Assembly (NCBI GenBank): GCA_025361705.1
Contig: JANYJW010000037.1
Coordinates: forward strand, 1 to 44,488
Direction of reading: 5' to 3'
Length of the DNA: 44,488 bases
Source of the DNA: Gemmatimonas sp.
Lineage (GTDB): Bacteria; Gemmatimonadota; Gemmatimonadetes; Gemmatimonadales; Gemmatimonadaceae
Part shown: positions 37,347-44,488 of the stretch, piece after piece
Numbering within the stretch: the stretch's first letter is position 1
Layout of the letters: every line of letters starts with the position of its first letter
Made by a program: the position numbers and the translations under genes
The notes under the pieces: generated by a model
Databases searched by the model: none
Told to the model about the DNA's origin: nothing
What the model saw: only the letters and a program-made list of their open reading frames with translations

Positions 37347-38009
37347 ATGCGTCTCCTGCAGTTTCTCCCCGCGTTGGCCATCACGGCTGCCGCGTGCGGC
37401 CCGGCCATTCGGCCGCTCGCACCGGTGGCTCCCATGCGCGCGCCAGTGGCCGAGTTGCCCGAGCCGCCGTCGGAGTCGCCGCCGCCGTCGGCGCCGCTCG
37501 CGCTGAGCGACGAGGAGTACCTGCACACACGCTCGCTGATGGTGCCCGTGCAAGGGGTGCGGCCGGAGAAGGTGGCCGACACCTACTTTCAGGACCGGGA
37601 CGGCGGCGCGCGCACGCACCAGGCAGTGGATATCCTGGCCAAGCGCAACACGCCCGTGCTCTCAGTGGACAGCGGCACCGTGCTGCGCCTGACCAGGAAC
37701 ACGCTGGGCGGAATCACGATCTACGCGACGGACCCGGAAAAGCGGTTCGTCTTTTACTATGCACACCTCGATCACTACGCATCGGGCCTGTACGAAGGGA
37801 AGCCGGTCGCGCAGGGTGAGGTGCTCGGCTACGTTGGGACAACGGGGAACGCGCCCAAGAACACGCCGCACCTGCACTTTCAGGTGATGCGGTTCGTGGA
37901 TGCGCGCAGCTGGTGGAACGGTCCGCCGTTCGATCCGCGTCCGTTCCTCGCCCAGACGGGCGAGGGCCGGGAGACGGCGCGCACGACGGCCGCGCTGCCG
38001 AAGCTGTGA
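37347..38009 (+). CDS. M23 (LytM) family metallopeptidase-like lipoprotein
   Basis: 220 residues with lipoprotein signal (lipobox ITAAAC, Cys17), a Pro-rich linker (about 23-52) and a LytM/M23 domain: His91 and Asp95 in THQAVDIL, His140 in FYYAHLDHY, and HLHFQVM with His175 and His177. All four zinc-site residues are present, so it could be an active cell-wall endopeptidase rather than a degenerate activator. ATG start; the 210-bp leader contains the G-rich tandem repeat. Followed 16 bp later by the YhbY-like gene, probably in one transcript. Confidence 0.88.
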   Translation: MRLLQFLPALAITAAACGPAIRPLAPVAPMRAPVAELPEPPSESPPPSAPLALSDEEYLHTRSLMVPVQGVRPEKVADTYFQDRDGGARTHQAVDILAKRNTPVLSVDSGTVLRLTRNTLGGITIYATDPEKRFVFYYAHLDHYASGLYEGKPVAQGEVLGYVGTTGNAPKNTPHLHFQVMRFVDARSWWNGPPFDPRPFLAQTGEGRETARTTAALPKL

Positions 38010-38025
38010 CTTTCGAGGGACAGCC

Positions 38026-38337
38026 ATGACGATGTCGGGGAAGATGCGCGCTTCACTACGCGCCGAATGCAATCGCCTGCAGGCCACCGTGCACGTGGGC
38101 AAGGAAGGCCTGACGCCGTCATTGCGGAAGTCGCTCGATGACGCGTTGCGCACGCACGAACTGGTGAAGGTGGTGCTCAACCGTTCGGTGGACGTCACGG
38201 CGAAGGCCGCCGCCACGGAGCTCGCCATCGCCGTCAACGCCGAGGTGATTCAGACCATCGGCAAGACGGCGACGCTGTATCGCCAGAACCCCGAGATCGA
38301 GGGGAAGAAGGGCGATCTGCCGCCGTGGCGGCGGTAG
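38026..38337 (+). CDS. yhbY: YhbY / CRM-domain RNA-binding protein
   Basis: 103 residues of the CRS1-YhbY domain: RASLRAECNRLQATVHVGKEGL with the GKEGL (GxxG-like) RNA-binding loop, LRKSLDDALRTHELVKVVLN, and the ending IGKTATLYRQNPE. The E. coli protein associates with pre-50S ribosomal particles. The ATG has a GAGGGA Shine-Dalgarno 5 bases upstream. The length is typical. Confidence 0.9.
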   Translation: MTMSGKMRASLRAECNRLQATVHVGKEGLTPSLRKSLDDALRTHELVKVVLNRSVDVTAKAAATELAIAVNAEVIQTIGKTATLYRQNPEIEGKKGDLPPWRR

Positions 38338-38344
38338 CGCACAC

Positions 38345-39958
38345 CTATTTTGTGTGCGCGAACACCAGGTCCCATACGCGGCTGGCGCCGAGGTGCATGG
38401 CGGTCGCGGTGCCCTTCTTGTCGCGTGTGAACCAGATGGTGCCGTAGGCGCCTGCTTCGAACGCATCGACGGAGGCGGGGATGAGCACCACCTGGGTGCC
38501 GGGGCGCAGCTCGAGCAAGAGCGCGCCCTTTTCAATCTTCGCGGTCCACGTGGCGTCGATCTCGGTCTGGTACCAGCGGCCGGTGAGGCCCTGCAGTTGC
38601 CCGTCGGTGGGGTGCCAGCGCGCGGCTGATGCGAAGGTCCACGTGAGCGTGTCGCCATCGGGAGCGAGAATGCGCACGCCGGTGGGCGATCCGTCGGCGG
38701 AGGTGTTCACGTGGACCCGCGAGGCGGCGCCCATCAGGAAATCGCCGTCGCGCAGCGCGCGCAGTGTGGCGCCGCCGCGGATGCGCAGTTGGCCGCGCTC
38801 GAGAAAGAGCTCCGAGATGTCGTGCGTGCGGTCATCGCGATAGATGCCGGTGTAGCGCGCGATGCGATTGGGATCGGCGACCGTCGTGTCCCACGCGGCG
38901 AGCGGCGCGAGTTCGGGAATGAGCGCGTCGGCGAGCTGGTGCACATACGACGTGGCGGGCGCGCCCGCCGCGTTGCAGAGGACGGCGATGGACAGGCCGG
39001 CGCTGGGATAGCGCGCGAGGTACGTGCTGTAGCCGGCGGTGCTGCCGCTGTGCGCCCACTCGGTGGTGCCGCGGTAGGTGCCGTTGATCATGCCCATGGC
39101 GTATGGAATCTTGCGGCCACTGGTGAGCGTTGCCTGGCTGAGCAGCGAGTCGCTGGCGGCGCCGAACGTGCGCGTGCTGAGCGCATCGTTCCACTTGAGC
39201 CAGTCGCCCACGGTGGTGAGCAATCCGCCCGGACCGTGCACGTTCTCGAATGGCATTTCCAGCCGCCATCCGTCGTTGCGGCGCGAGTAGGCCTGCGCGC
39301 GACGCGGCACGATGACGGTGTAGTCATCACGCCACCGGGTGTCGGTCATTCCCGCCGGCTTGAAGACGCGGTCGGCACTGAACTGCGCGAACGGCATGCC
39401 GCTGACGCGCTCCACAATGGTCGGCAGCAGGGCGAAGCCGGAGTTGGTGTACGAGTAGAAGTCGCCGACGGGATAGTTGAGCACCTTCTGGCGGACGATG
39501 AGGTCCACGAGGTCGGTCTGCGTCGTGACCCGCGTGCCGCGCGGGTAGCCCTGATCGGCCACGAGGTTGCTCCACTCGCGCAGTCCGCTCGTGTGCGACA
39601 ACAGATGGCGAATGGTGATGGTACGCCCGTACTGCGGCAGTTCGGGGACGAACTTCCGCACGTCGTCATCGAGGCGAATCTTGCCCTCGGCCACGAGCAG
39701 CAGCACCGCGGTGGCCGTGAACTGCTTGGCCACCGAGCCGCTCTCGAGGATGGTCTGTGCGGAGATGGGCGTGCCGGTTTCGAGGTCGGCCATGCCGTAT
39801 CCCCGCGCGAGGATCGTCGTGCCGTTGCGAGAAACCCCGACTGCGCACCCTGGCGTGTGCGTGCTGTTCCACGGCGCGAAGACCTTATCCGCCACTGCGG
39901 TGAGGTCCTGCGCGCCGAGCGCAGCGGGGAGGGCGAGGCAGGCGAGGAGTCGCTTCAT
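38345..39958 (-). CDS. Secreted class-C beta-lactamase-like serine hydrolase
   Basis: A 537-residue exported hydrolase (signal KRLLACLALPAALGAQ). The beta-lactamase/DD-peptidase domain (about 20-350) has Ser75-Val-Ala-Lys78 in SGSVAKQF, Tyr170-Thr-Asn172 in YSYTNSGF and a HSGSTAGY third motif. The C-terminal 190 residues form a lipocalin-like DUF3471-type beta domain (YTGIYRDDRTHDI; GRWYQTEIDATW). Such two-domain proteins are mostly esterases or D-aminopeptidases rather than true AmpC lactamases, and the KTG motif is replaced by HSG. The stop lies 7 bp from the convergent yhbY stop. Confidence 0.88.
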   Translation of the reverse strand: MKRLLACLALPAALGAQDLTAVADKVFAPWNSTHTPGCAVGVSRNGTTILARGYGMADLETGTPISAQTILESGSVAKQFTATAVLLLVAEGKIRLDDDVRKFVPELPQYGRTITIRHLLSHTSGLREWSNLVADQGYPRGTRVTTQTDLVDLIVRQKVLNYPVGDFYSYTNSGFALLPTIVERVSGMPFAQFSADRVFKPAGMTDTRWRDDYTVIVPRRAQAYSRRNDGWRLEMPFENVHGPGGLLTTVGDWLKWNDALSTRTFGAASDSLLSQATLTSGRKIPYAMGMINGTYRGTTEWAHSGSTAGYSTYLARYPSAGLSIAVLCNAAGAPATSYVHQLADALIPELAPLAAWDTTVADPNRIARYTGIYRDDRTHDISELFLERGQLRIRGGATLRALRDGDFLMGAASRVHVNTSADGSPTGVRILAPDGDTLTWTFASAARWHPTDGQLQGLTGRWYQTEIDATWTAKIEKGALLLELRPGTQVVLIPASVDAFEAGAYGTIWFTRDKKGTATAMHLGASRVWDLVFAHTK

Positions 39959-40034
39959 GGCCGGAGATGGCTGAGTGTGTGTCGTGGGATGATGACTGTT
40001 GGCGTACTGCTTGACTGCGAGGCGCGATGGACCG

Positions 40035-40436
40035 CTAAAGGCGCGGCGGCTCGCGCACGGTGCGCTCGCCGCCGGCGCTGCCGGTGTTCAGTGTACCTGC
40101 GGGTTCGAACAGCACCACCCACACTTCCTCCGCCGCCACGGGCCGGTGTTCGACACCGCGGGGGACGATGAGAAACTCGCCTTCGCCGAGCGATACCGTG
40201 CGGTCGCGCAACTGCATCGCGAATGAGCCGCGGACCACGAGAAACATCTCGTCCTCGTGCGCATGCTGGTGCCAGACGAACTCGCCCTGGAACTTGGCGA
40301 GCTTCACGTGCTGGCCGTTGAGTTCACCGATGATGCGTGGGCTCCAATGCTCGTTGAACTGCGCGAACGCGGCGGCGAGGTTCACCTTCTGTGCGCCCGC
40401 CACATCGCGCGTCGCGCCGCTGACGGGTTCGCTCAT
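40035..40436 (-). CDS. Cupin-domain protein
   Basis: 133 residues. The single cupin barrel has motif 1 WHQHAHEDEMFLVVRG (His56, His58, Glu61/Glu63) and motif 2 GEFLIVPRGVEHRP (His97), so the metal site is complete. The ATG overlaps the stop of the molybdopterin subunit by 4 bp (ATGA), making it the third gene of that operon. Its role there is unknown: possibly a dioxygenase, isomerase or product sensor acting on the hydroxylase product. Confidence 0.85.
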   Translation of the reverse strand: MSEPVSGATRDVAGAQKVNLAAAFAQFNEHWSPRIIGELNGQHVKLAKFQGEFVWHQHAHEDEMFLVVRGSFAMQLRDRTVSLGEGEFLIVPRGVEHRPVAAEEVWVVLFEPAGTLNTGSAGGERTVREPPRL

Positions 40437-42709
40437 TGTGCCAGCGCGCCGAGCACGCGCCACGGCGTGAGCGGGATCTCGCGCACTTCGACGCCCAGTG
40501 CGTCGGCCACAGCGGCGGCAATGGCTGGCGCGGTGGGAATGATGGGCGGCTCGGCGATGCCGCGCGCGCCGATGTGGTTGGCCGCGGGGTCGGCACCCAC
40601 GAGGAACGATGCGTCGATGGCGGGAATGTCGACCATCGTCGGCACCTTGTAGTCGTGCAGGTTGGCGTTGAGGGGCACGCCGCGCGCGCGGTCGAGGTGA
40701 CGCTCCTCGAACAGCGCATAGCCCAGCCCCTGGATGATGCCGCCGTGCAACTGGCTTTCGGCTAGCGCCGGGTTGATGATGCGTCCCGCATCGTGCACGG
40801 CGACGAGGCGCAGCACGCGCACCACGCCAGTGTCGGTGTCCACCTCGACCTCGGCGAACTGCGCGCCGACGGTGACGATGGCGAGCGCGGGATTGGGGCC
40901 GCGCGAACCGAGTCCGAGGATCTGGACGTTGCCGAGCTTGCGGCAGAGGTCAGCGAATGACAGGCATACGCCAGCGTGCGACAGAATCTGCGAGTCTCGG
41001 GTGGAGAGCGATTCCACGGGCTCATCGAGCATCTGCGCGGCGGCCTCGAGCAACTGCATGCGCGCATCCTCGGCGGCCATGCGCACGGCGGGGCCGACGC
41101 TTGGCGTGGTCATGGAGCCCCACGAGTTGCCGGTGTACGGCAGGCGCTCGGTGTCGCCGATGACGGCGCGCACGGTGTCGAGGCGCGCACCCAGCGCCTC
41201 GGCGGCGATCTGGGCGAAGATCGTGCGCGCGCCGGTGCCGAGGTCCTGCGTGCCGGCGAGGACGTCCACGGAGCCGTCGCTGTTGATGCGCACGTGGGCG
41301 TACGACGGCGGGCCGCCGCCGGTGGGCCAGGTTTGCGCGGCGATGCCGACGCCGCGTTTCACGCGGCTGAAGGGAGACGAGGGACGGGAAACGGACGATG
41401 GCCAGCCAAAGCGCTTCATGCCTTCGGCGTAGCATTCATCCAGGCGATTGCCGCTGAACTCGCGGTTGGCGCGCTCGTCGCGGGTGGCGAGGTTCCTGAG
41501 GCGCAGGGCCACGGGGTCCATCTGCAGGGTGCGCGCGAGGGTGTTCATAGCCCCCTCGAGTGCAAAGGCACCTTCGACGTACCCGGGACCTCGGAACGCC
41601 TGCATGCCGCTGGCGTTGATGTACACGAAGGTCTCGGTGGTGCGCACGTTGGGGCAGGCGTACATCTCGTGGAAGATCTGCGCGGGACCGCCCTCCCACC
41701 CGCTGACGCCGAGTGGGACGAGCGCATCGAGCACCAGCGCGGTGAGTGTGCCGTCGCGGCGCGCAGCAATGGTCACCTGTTGCACGGTGGCCGGGCGGTT
41801 GCCGCTGTCGGTCTGCTCGGCGCGGCGGTCGTTGATGCAGCGGACGGGCACGCCAAGGGCGCTGGCGAAGAGCGCGGCGGTGTAGGTGTGCGCGCCGGCG
41901 CCGTTCTTGGCGCCGAAGCCACCGCCCATGTAGTCCTTGAGCACGCGCACCCTGGCTTGGGGCAGATCGAGGGCGGTGGCGACGTCCTTTCGCACGCGGA
42001 ATATCCCTTGTGTCGACTCCCACACGGTGAGGTGGTCGCCGTTCCACTCGCAGACGGCGCCGTGCGGTTCAAGCGCGGAATGCAGCGCCACCGGGGTACG
42101 GTACTCGAGCGAGAGCGTAACATTGGCCTCGGCGAGTCCGCGGTCCACGTCCCCGCGGTGCACGACATCCGGTGCGATGGTGTTGCCGTCCTTGCGTACG
42201 CGTGGTGCGTCTGGCGCAATGGCGTCGTGTCCCGTAATGGCATGCGGCGCGAGGTCGAACGTCAGCGACGCGGCGATGGCGCCGGCCGCGCGCTCGGCCT
42301 GGTCGAGCGAATCGGCGCACACCGCCGCGAGTGGCTGCCCCGCGTACGACACCTCGCGGCGAAAGAGCCGCGTGGCGGCTGGCGCGTCGCCCGGACCGAA
42401 GACGGCCCGCACGCCGGAAAGGGTGCGCGCTGCGTCCAGGTCAATGGCGGTGAGCGTGCCCTTGGCAATCGGAGCGCGCACGATGACCGCGTGCAGCATG
42501 CCGGGGCGCGTGATGTCGGTGGTGAAACGCGCGCGGCCCGTCACCTTTTCGAACGCGTCGACGCGCAGCGGACTGGTACCGACAATGGAGAGCGGTGCGT
42601 CGGCGGTCCACGGCGCAGGCTCGAAGGCCGGCACCTCCACAATGCGCGTCTCGGTGCGTCCTTCCACCTCGACGACAGTCTGCAGGAAGCGCTTGCGCGG
42701 TGCGGTCAC
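40433..42709 (-). CDS. Molybdenum hydroxylase, molybdopterin-binding subunit (PaoC/XdhA-like)
   Basis: 758 residues of the xanthine oxidase family large subunit: GRARFTTDITRPGMLHAVIV at the start of the hammerhead domain, the cofactor motif GGGFGAKNGAGAHTYTA, QAFRGPGYVEGAFALE, GTQDLGTGARTIFAQIAAEALG, and the C-terminal GARGIAEPPIIPTAPAIAAAV, with the catalytic Glu in AEPP. The substrate is an aldehyde or N-heterocycle and cannot be fixed. GTG start overlaps the [2Fe-2S] subunit stop by 4 bp (GTGA). The FAD subunit expected between the two is missing here; the only candidate is at 30199-31164. Confidence 0.9.
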   Translation of the reverse strand: MTAPRKRFLQTVVEVEGRTETRIVEVPAFEPAPWTADAPLSIVGTSPLRVDAFEKVTGRARFTTDITRPGMLHAVIVRAPIAKGTLTAIDLDAARTLSGVRAVFGPGDAPAATRLFRREVSYAGQPLAAVCADSLDQAERAAGAIAASLTFDLAPHAITGHDAIAPDAPRVRKDGNTIAPDVVHRGDVDRGLAEANVTLSLEYRTPVALHSALEPHGAVCEWNGDHLTVWESTQGIFRVRKDVATALDLPQARVRVLKDYMGGGFGAKNGAGAHTYTAALFASALGVPVRCINDRRAEQTDSGNRPATVQQVTIAARRDGTLTALVLDALVPLGVSGWEGGPAQIFHEMYACPNVRTTETFVYINASGMQAFRGPGYVEGAFALEGAMNTLARTLQMDPVALRLRNLATRDERANREFSGNRLDECYAEGMKRFGWPSSVSRPSSPFSRVKRGVGIAAQTWPTGGGPPSYAHVRINSDGSVDVLAGTQDLGTGARTIFAQIAAEALGARLDTVRAVIGDTERLPYTGNSWGSMTTPSVGPAVRMAAEDARMQLLEAAAQMLDEPVESLSTRDSQILSHAGVCLSFADLCRKLGNVQILGLGSRGPNPALAIVTVGAQFAEVEVDTDTGVVRVLRLVAVHDAGRIINPALAESQLHGGIIQGLGYALFEERHLDRARGVPLNANLHDYKVPTMVDIPAIDASFLVGADPAANHIGARGIAEPPIIPTAPAIAAAVADALGVEVREIPLTPWRVLGALAQ

Positions 42710-43164
42710 TGCGACGCCCCGTTGGCCATCGCGCGAATGGCGTTGATGATCTTGGGGTAGGTGCCGCAGCGGCACAGGTTGCCGCTCATTGCCACGCGGA
42801 TCTCGTCGTCGGTCGGGTGCGGGTTCTGGTCGAGCAACGCGGTGGCGGCCATGAGCTGACCCGGCGTGCAGAAGCCGCACTGCGAGGCGTCGTGCGTGAT
42901 GAACGCCTGCTGCAGCGGGTGCAGGGTGTTGCCCGTCCCGAGACCCTCGACGGTCTCCACACGAGCGTTCTCGCAAGCGGCGGTGAGTGTGAGGCAGGCG
43001 TACACGAGGTCGCCATCGAGCCGCACGGTGCAGGCGCCGCATTCGCCGTGGTCGCAGCCGAGCTTGGGACCCGTGAGGTCGAGCTGATCGCGGAGGGCGG
43101 CGAGGAGGATGGGGCTCTGTTCTGTATCGACGTCGCGGGGGGAGCCGTTCACTGTGATTCTCAT
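42706..43164 (-). CDS. Molybdenum hydroxylase [2Fe-2S] subunit (PaoA/CoxS-like)
   Basis: 152 residues with both clusters intact: plant-type [2Fe-2S] ligands Cys37, Cys42, Cys45 (GCDHGECGACTVRL) and Cys57, and the helical [2Fe-2S] domain with Cys96, Cys99 (CGFCTPGQLM) and Cys131, Cys133 (NLCRCGTYPKI). It transfers electrons from the molybdenum site to the flavin. No Tat signal is visible, so a cytoplasmic enzyme is expected, unlike periplasmic E. coli PaoABC. First gene of the [2Fe-2S]-Mo-cupin operon; it diverges from the ferredoxin gene. Confidence 0.93.
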   Translation of the reverse strand: MRITVNGSPRDVDTEQSPILLAALRDQLDLTGPKLGCDHGECGACTVRLDGDLVYACLTLTAACENARVETVEGLGTGNTLHPLQQAFITHDASQCGFCTPGQLMAATALLDQNPHPTDDEIRVAMSGNLCRCGTYPKIINAIRAMANGASQ

Positions 43165-43203
43165 GCGTGCATGATATGGCTTCTCCTGCTGGAAAAAGCA
43201 AAA

Positions 43204-43279
43204 GACGCCGTGGGCTGTACGGTCCCTTCGTCCGCAACGGCCGTGCACGGACAGCGCATGGCGTATGGCCCACGGCGTC
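43204..43279. repeat. 76-bp palindromic heptad element in a divergent promoter region
   Basis: Perfect 12-base arms GACGCCGTGGGC (43204-43215) and GCCCACGGCGTC (43268-43279). The next six bases pair as well if G-U pairs are allowed, and an inner GTCCG/CGGAC stem follows. The right side reads in 7-base units (GCGCATG GCGTATG GCCCACG GCGTCAC). A 15-mer, GCCGTGGGCTGTACG at 43207-43221, occurs inverted at 523-537. Confidence 0.8.
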
Positions 43280-43362
43280 ACGTTGAGTCACCTGCAGTTG
43301 AGCGACTTGCGCGCCACGACTATCTTTTTCCGAGGCAGCCAGCACCCACCCCGAGGATCACC

Positions 43363-43626
43363 ATGCCGTACGTCATCACTGAAGCTTGCATTGGCACCAA
43401 GGACAAGGCGTGCGTCGATGTGTGCCCCGTGGACTGCATTTACGAGTCCGCGGACCAGCTCTACATCCACCCCGACGAGTGCATTGACTGCGGGGCGTGC
43501 GAGCCGGAGTGCCCGGTAACGGCGATCTTCCCGGAAGAGGACGTGCCGGCCAACCTGAAGACCTACATCGCGAAGAACCGCGACGTGTTCACGGGGCCGA
43601 ATCCGCCGGGGAAGCCGACGAGGTAG
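43363..43626 (+). CDS. Ferredoxin, 7Fe/8Fe bacterial type (FdxA-like)
   Basis: 87 residues with two cluster motifs: CIGTKDKACVDVCPVDCIYE at the N-terminus (Cys spacing with seven residues between the first two, as in [3Fe-4S][4Fe-4S] ferredoxins) and CIDCGACEPECPVTAIF. The C-terminal KTYIAKNRDVFTG extension fits the family. It is a low-potential electron carrier; its cluster demand links it to the SUF operon, and its position beside the molybdenum hydroxylase may be meaningful or chance. ATG with a CGAGGATCACC leader containing GAGG. A heptad array starts at the last base of its stop codon. Confidence 0.93.
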   Translation: MPYVITEACIGTKDKACVDVCPVDCIYESADQLYIHPDECIDCGACEPECPVTAIFPEEDVPANLKTYIAKNRDVFTGPNPPGKPTR

Positions 43627-43712
43627 ATGGCAGACGGTAGACAGTAGATGAAGGGCCCGGCGGATGGATCCGCGGGGCCCTTTGCATTGCCTGCCATCTG
43701 CCAGCTGCGGTC
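43626..43712. repeat. Mirrored heptad array flanking the ferredoxin terminator
   Basis: Left arm starts at the G of the ferredoxin TAG: GATGGCA, GACGGTA, GACAGTA, GATGAAG (43626-43653). The right arm carries the inverse units TGCCATC and TGCCAGC, then TGCGGTC (43692-43712). Between them lies the hairpin at 43651-43682. The array sits between convergent genes. Confidence 0.85.
43651..43682. terminator. Strong hairpin terminator, ferredoxin / methyltransferase-like gene
   Basis: AAGGGCCC (43651-43658) pairs with GGGCCCTT (43675-43682), and inside it GCGGAT pairs with ATCCGC across a two-base loop, giving an almost fully paired 32-bp hairpin followed by TTTGCATT on the plus strand. Confidence 0.8.
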
Positions 43713-43722
43713 TCCCGTGTCC

Positions 43723-44334
43723 TTAGAACAGCCCGTTCGGGAAGTACCGATCCTTCCCCACAAACACGATCAGCAGCGCGATGTACTGCATGAACGTGCT
43801 GATCTCGCTCTTCCACGCTTCGGCCCAGAAGAATTCGCCATCCACGGCGCCGGTGGCGCTGGTCGGAATCCAGCGTGGCGTGCGGCGCTTGAACGCCAGA
43901 TACTCCTCGCCAAAGATCGACTCGAGCACGCCCTCTTCGTAGCGCACGATGAAGTAGTACTCGATGGCGAACAGCACGCAGGCGACGGGAATGAACCACC
44001 AGACGCCGCTGATGGTCACGAAGCCGAGCCAGAGCAGCAGGTTGCCGTTGTAGAGCGGGTTGCGGCTGAGCGCAAACGGTCCGTGCGTCACGAGCTTCTG
44101 CACGTTGCGCGACCGGCGGCGCGTGACGGTGCCCGCGGTGGCGACACCCCACAGGCGCCATGCCTCGCCGAGCACGATGAGAATGACACCCACGATGACG
44201 CCCGTGCGGGTGATGCCGCCCGCCGCGAGCAGGGGGACGACGAGGAACGGCACGGGCAGCCAGCCGCGATTGCGGAAGATCACGCCGCCGATGCGGGCGG
44301 GGCGGGACGTCTCCGAAGCTGAAAATGTGGTCAA
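43723..44334 (-). CDS. Isoprenylcysteine carboxyl methyltransferase-like membrane protein
   Basis: 203 residues, four or five membrane segments, with the ICMT/PEMT family block LVTHGPFALSRNPLYNGNLL (about 82-101; the SRNPLY-type SAM-binding motif) and RYEEGVLESIFGEEYLAFKRRTPRWIP (given here as family landmarks, with the Glu-Glu-Tyr near the end of the catalytic region). Bacterial members methylate lipids or small substrates; the substrate is unknown. The last 40 residues (DGEFFWAEAWKSEISTFMQ) form an extra hydrophobic tail beyond the core. The upstream side carries a short heptad array. Confidence 0.82.
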   Translation of the reverse strand: MTTFSASETSRPARIGGVIFRNRGWLPVPFLVVPLLAAGGITRTGVIVGVILIVLGEAWRLWGVATAGTVTRRRSRNVQKLVTHGPFALSRNPLYNGNLLLWLGFVTISGVWWFIPVACVLFAIEYYFIVRYEEGVLESIFGEEYLAFKRRTPRWIPTSATGAVDGEFFWAEAWKSEISTFMQYIALLIVFVGKDRYFPNGLF

Positions 44335-44340
44335 ATCAGT

Positions 44341-44372
44341 GATGGCGGATGGCGGATGGCAGATGGCGGACC
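44341..44372 (+). repeat. Short heptad array between alpha/beta hydrolase and methyltransferase-like genes
   Basis: Four complete units (GATGGCG twice, GATGGCA, GATGGCG) and the start of a fifth (GACC), 7 bp upstream of the methyltransferase-like ATG on the minus strand and therefore in its leader, or in the tail of the alpha/beta hydrolase gene. Confidence 0.82.
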
Positions 44373-44393
44373 AACCAAAGATAACAGGGCCGC

Positions 44394-44488
44394 CTATTGC
44401 GCCGTCAGCGACACGAGGAACTCGCTGAGCACGTGATTGAACGTCGCCGGGCGCTCCATGTTGCTCACGTGGCCCGCGCCGGCAATCA
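44394..44488 (-). CDS. Alpha/beta hydrolase, C-terminal fragment (truncated by window edge)
   Basis: Only the last 31 residues are visible: IAGAGHVSNMERPATFNHVL, then SEFLVSLTAQ and TAG. The GAGHVSNMERP block is the C-terminal catalytic-histidine motif of alpha/beta hydrolases of the 3-oxoadipate enol-lactonase/haloperoxidase type, where His is followed by a small residue and N-x-E-x-P. The nucleophile and the rest of the fold are outside the window, so substrate is unknown. It is upstream of, and probably co-oriented with, the methyltransferase-like gene. Confidence 0.75.
   Translation of the reverse strand, partial: IAGAGHVSNMERPATFNHVLSEFLVSLTAQ

Noticed and set aside
38345-39958. Antibiotic-resistance AmpC beta-lactamase
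   Set aside because: The extra C-terminal beta domain and the HSG in place of KTG indicate an esterase or peptidase relative rather than a true resistance enzyme.

Overview
The window is about 44.5 kb of very GC-rich, densely packed bacterial DNA holding 38 protein-coding genes, two of them cut by the window ends. I found no rRNA, tRNA, CRISPR array, transposase or phage gene. Gene content (DPP-IV-like and S15 peptidases with signal peptides, a SUF operon led by a SufR-type regulator, molybdenum hydroxylases, GC-skewed codon use) and the intergenic arrays of degenerate 7-base repeats fit a soil or freshwater member of the Gemmatimonadota. That assignment is inference from style and content; no marker gene is present.

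Layout. (1) 1-5.3 kb: the end of a molybdate importer ATPase (ModC), then a lipid-linked glycosylation block: a polytopic GT-C-like protein, a GT2 glycosyltransferase with its DUF2304 partner, a second GT-C-like protein, and a YciI protein. (2) 5.4-13.6 kb: secreted or periplasmic enzymes (gamma-glutamyltransferase, GH9 glycosidase, S15/CocE hydrolase) and an orphan chemoreceptor. (3) 13.7-18.6 kb: tyrosine phenol-lyase, facing a ThDP enzyme resembling human ILVBL/HACL2 and a GHL10 lipoprotein. (4) 18.7-25.3 kb: an SUF iron-sulfur operon on the minus strand in the order sufR-sufB-sufC-sufD-sufU-sufS-sufU, with two scaffold proteins flanking the desulfurase. (5) 25.5-29.6 kb: a small basic secreted protein, a membrane protein, a 16-residue-repeat solenoid protein and a second S15 hydrolase. 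(6) 29.6-31.2 kb: a MocA-like cytidylyltransferase overlapping a PaoB-like FAD/[4Fe-4S] subunit. (7) 31.2-40 kb: a lipoprotein, an S9 peptidase, a ChaN-like protein, a Fic-like protein lacking the Fic motif, a thioredoxin-like CxxS protein, an M23 lipoprotein, a YhbY protein and a class-C beta-lactamase-like hydrolase. (8) 40-43.7 kb: [2Fe-2S] and molybdopterin subunits that probably complete the enzyme begun at 30-31 kb, with a cupin, then a divergent ferredoxin. (9) An isoprenylcysteine-methyltransferase-like protein and the C-terminus of an alpha/beta hydrolase.

How the genes fit together: molybdate uptake (ModC), molybdenum-cofactor modification (MocA), iron-sulfur assembly (SUF), a ferredoxin and a three-subunit molybdenum hydroxylase form a plausible functional chain, although spread over more than 40 kb. 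The many exported peptidases suggest a peptide-scavenging lifestyle. The least ordinary feature is non-coding: at least eight loci carry arrays of 7-base units (consensus GAYGGCA or GCGTAYG). Several begin inside the stop codon of the preceding gene, several are mirrored into hairpins, and one lies in frame inside the gamma-glutamyltransferase gene just before its autoprocessing threonine.
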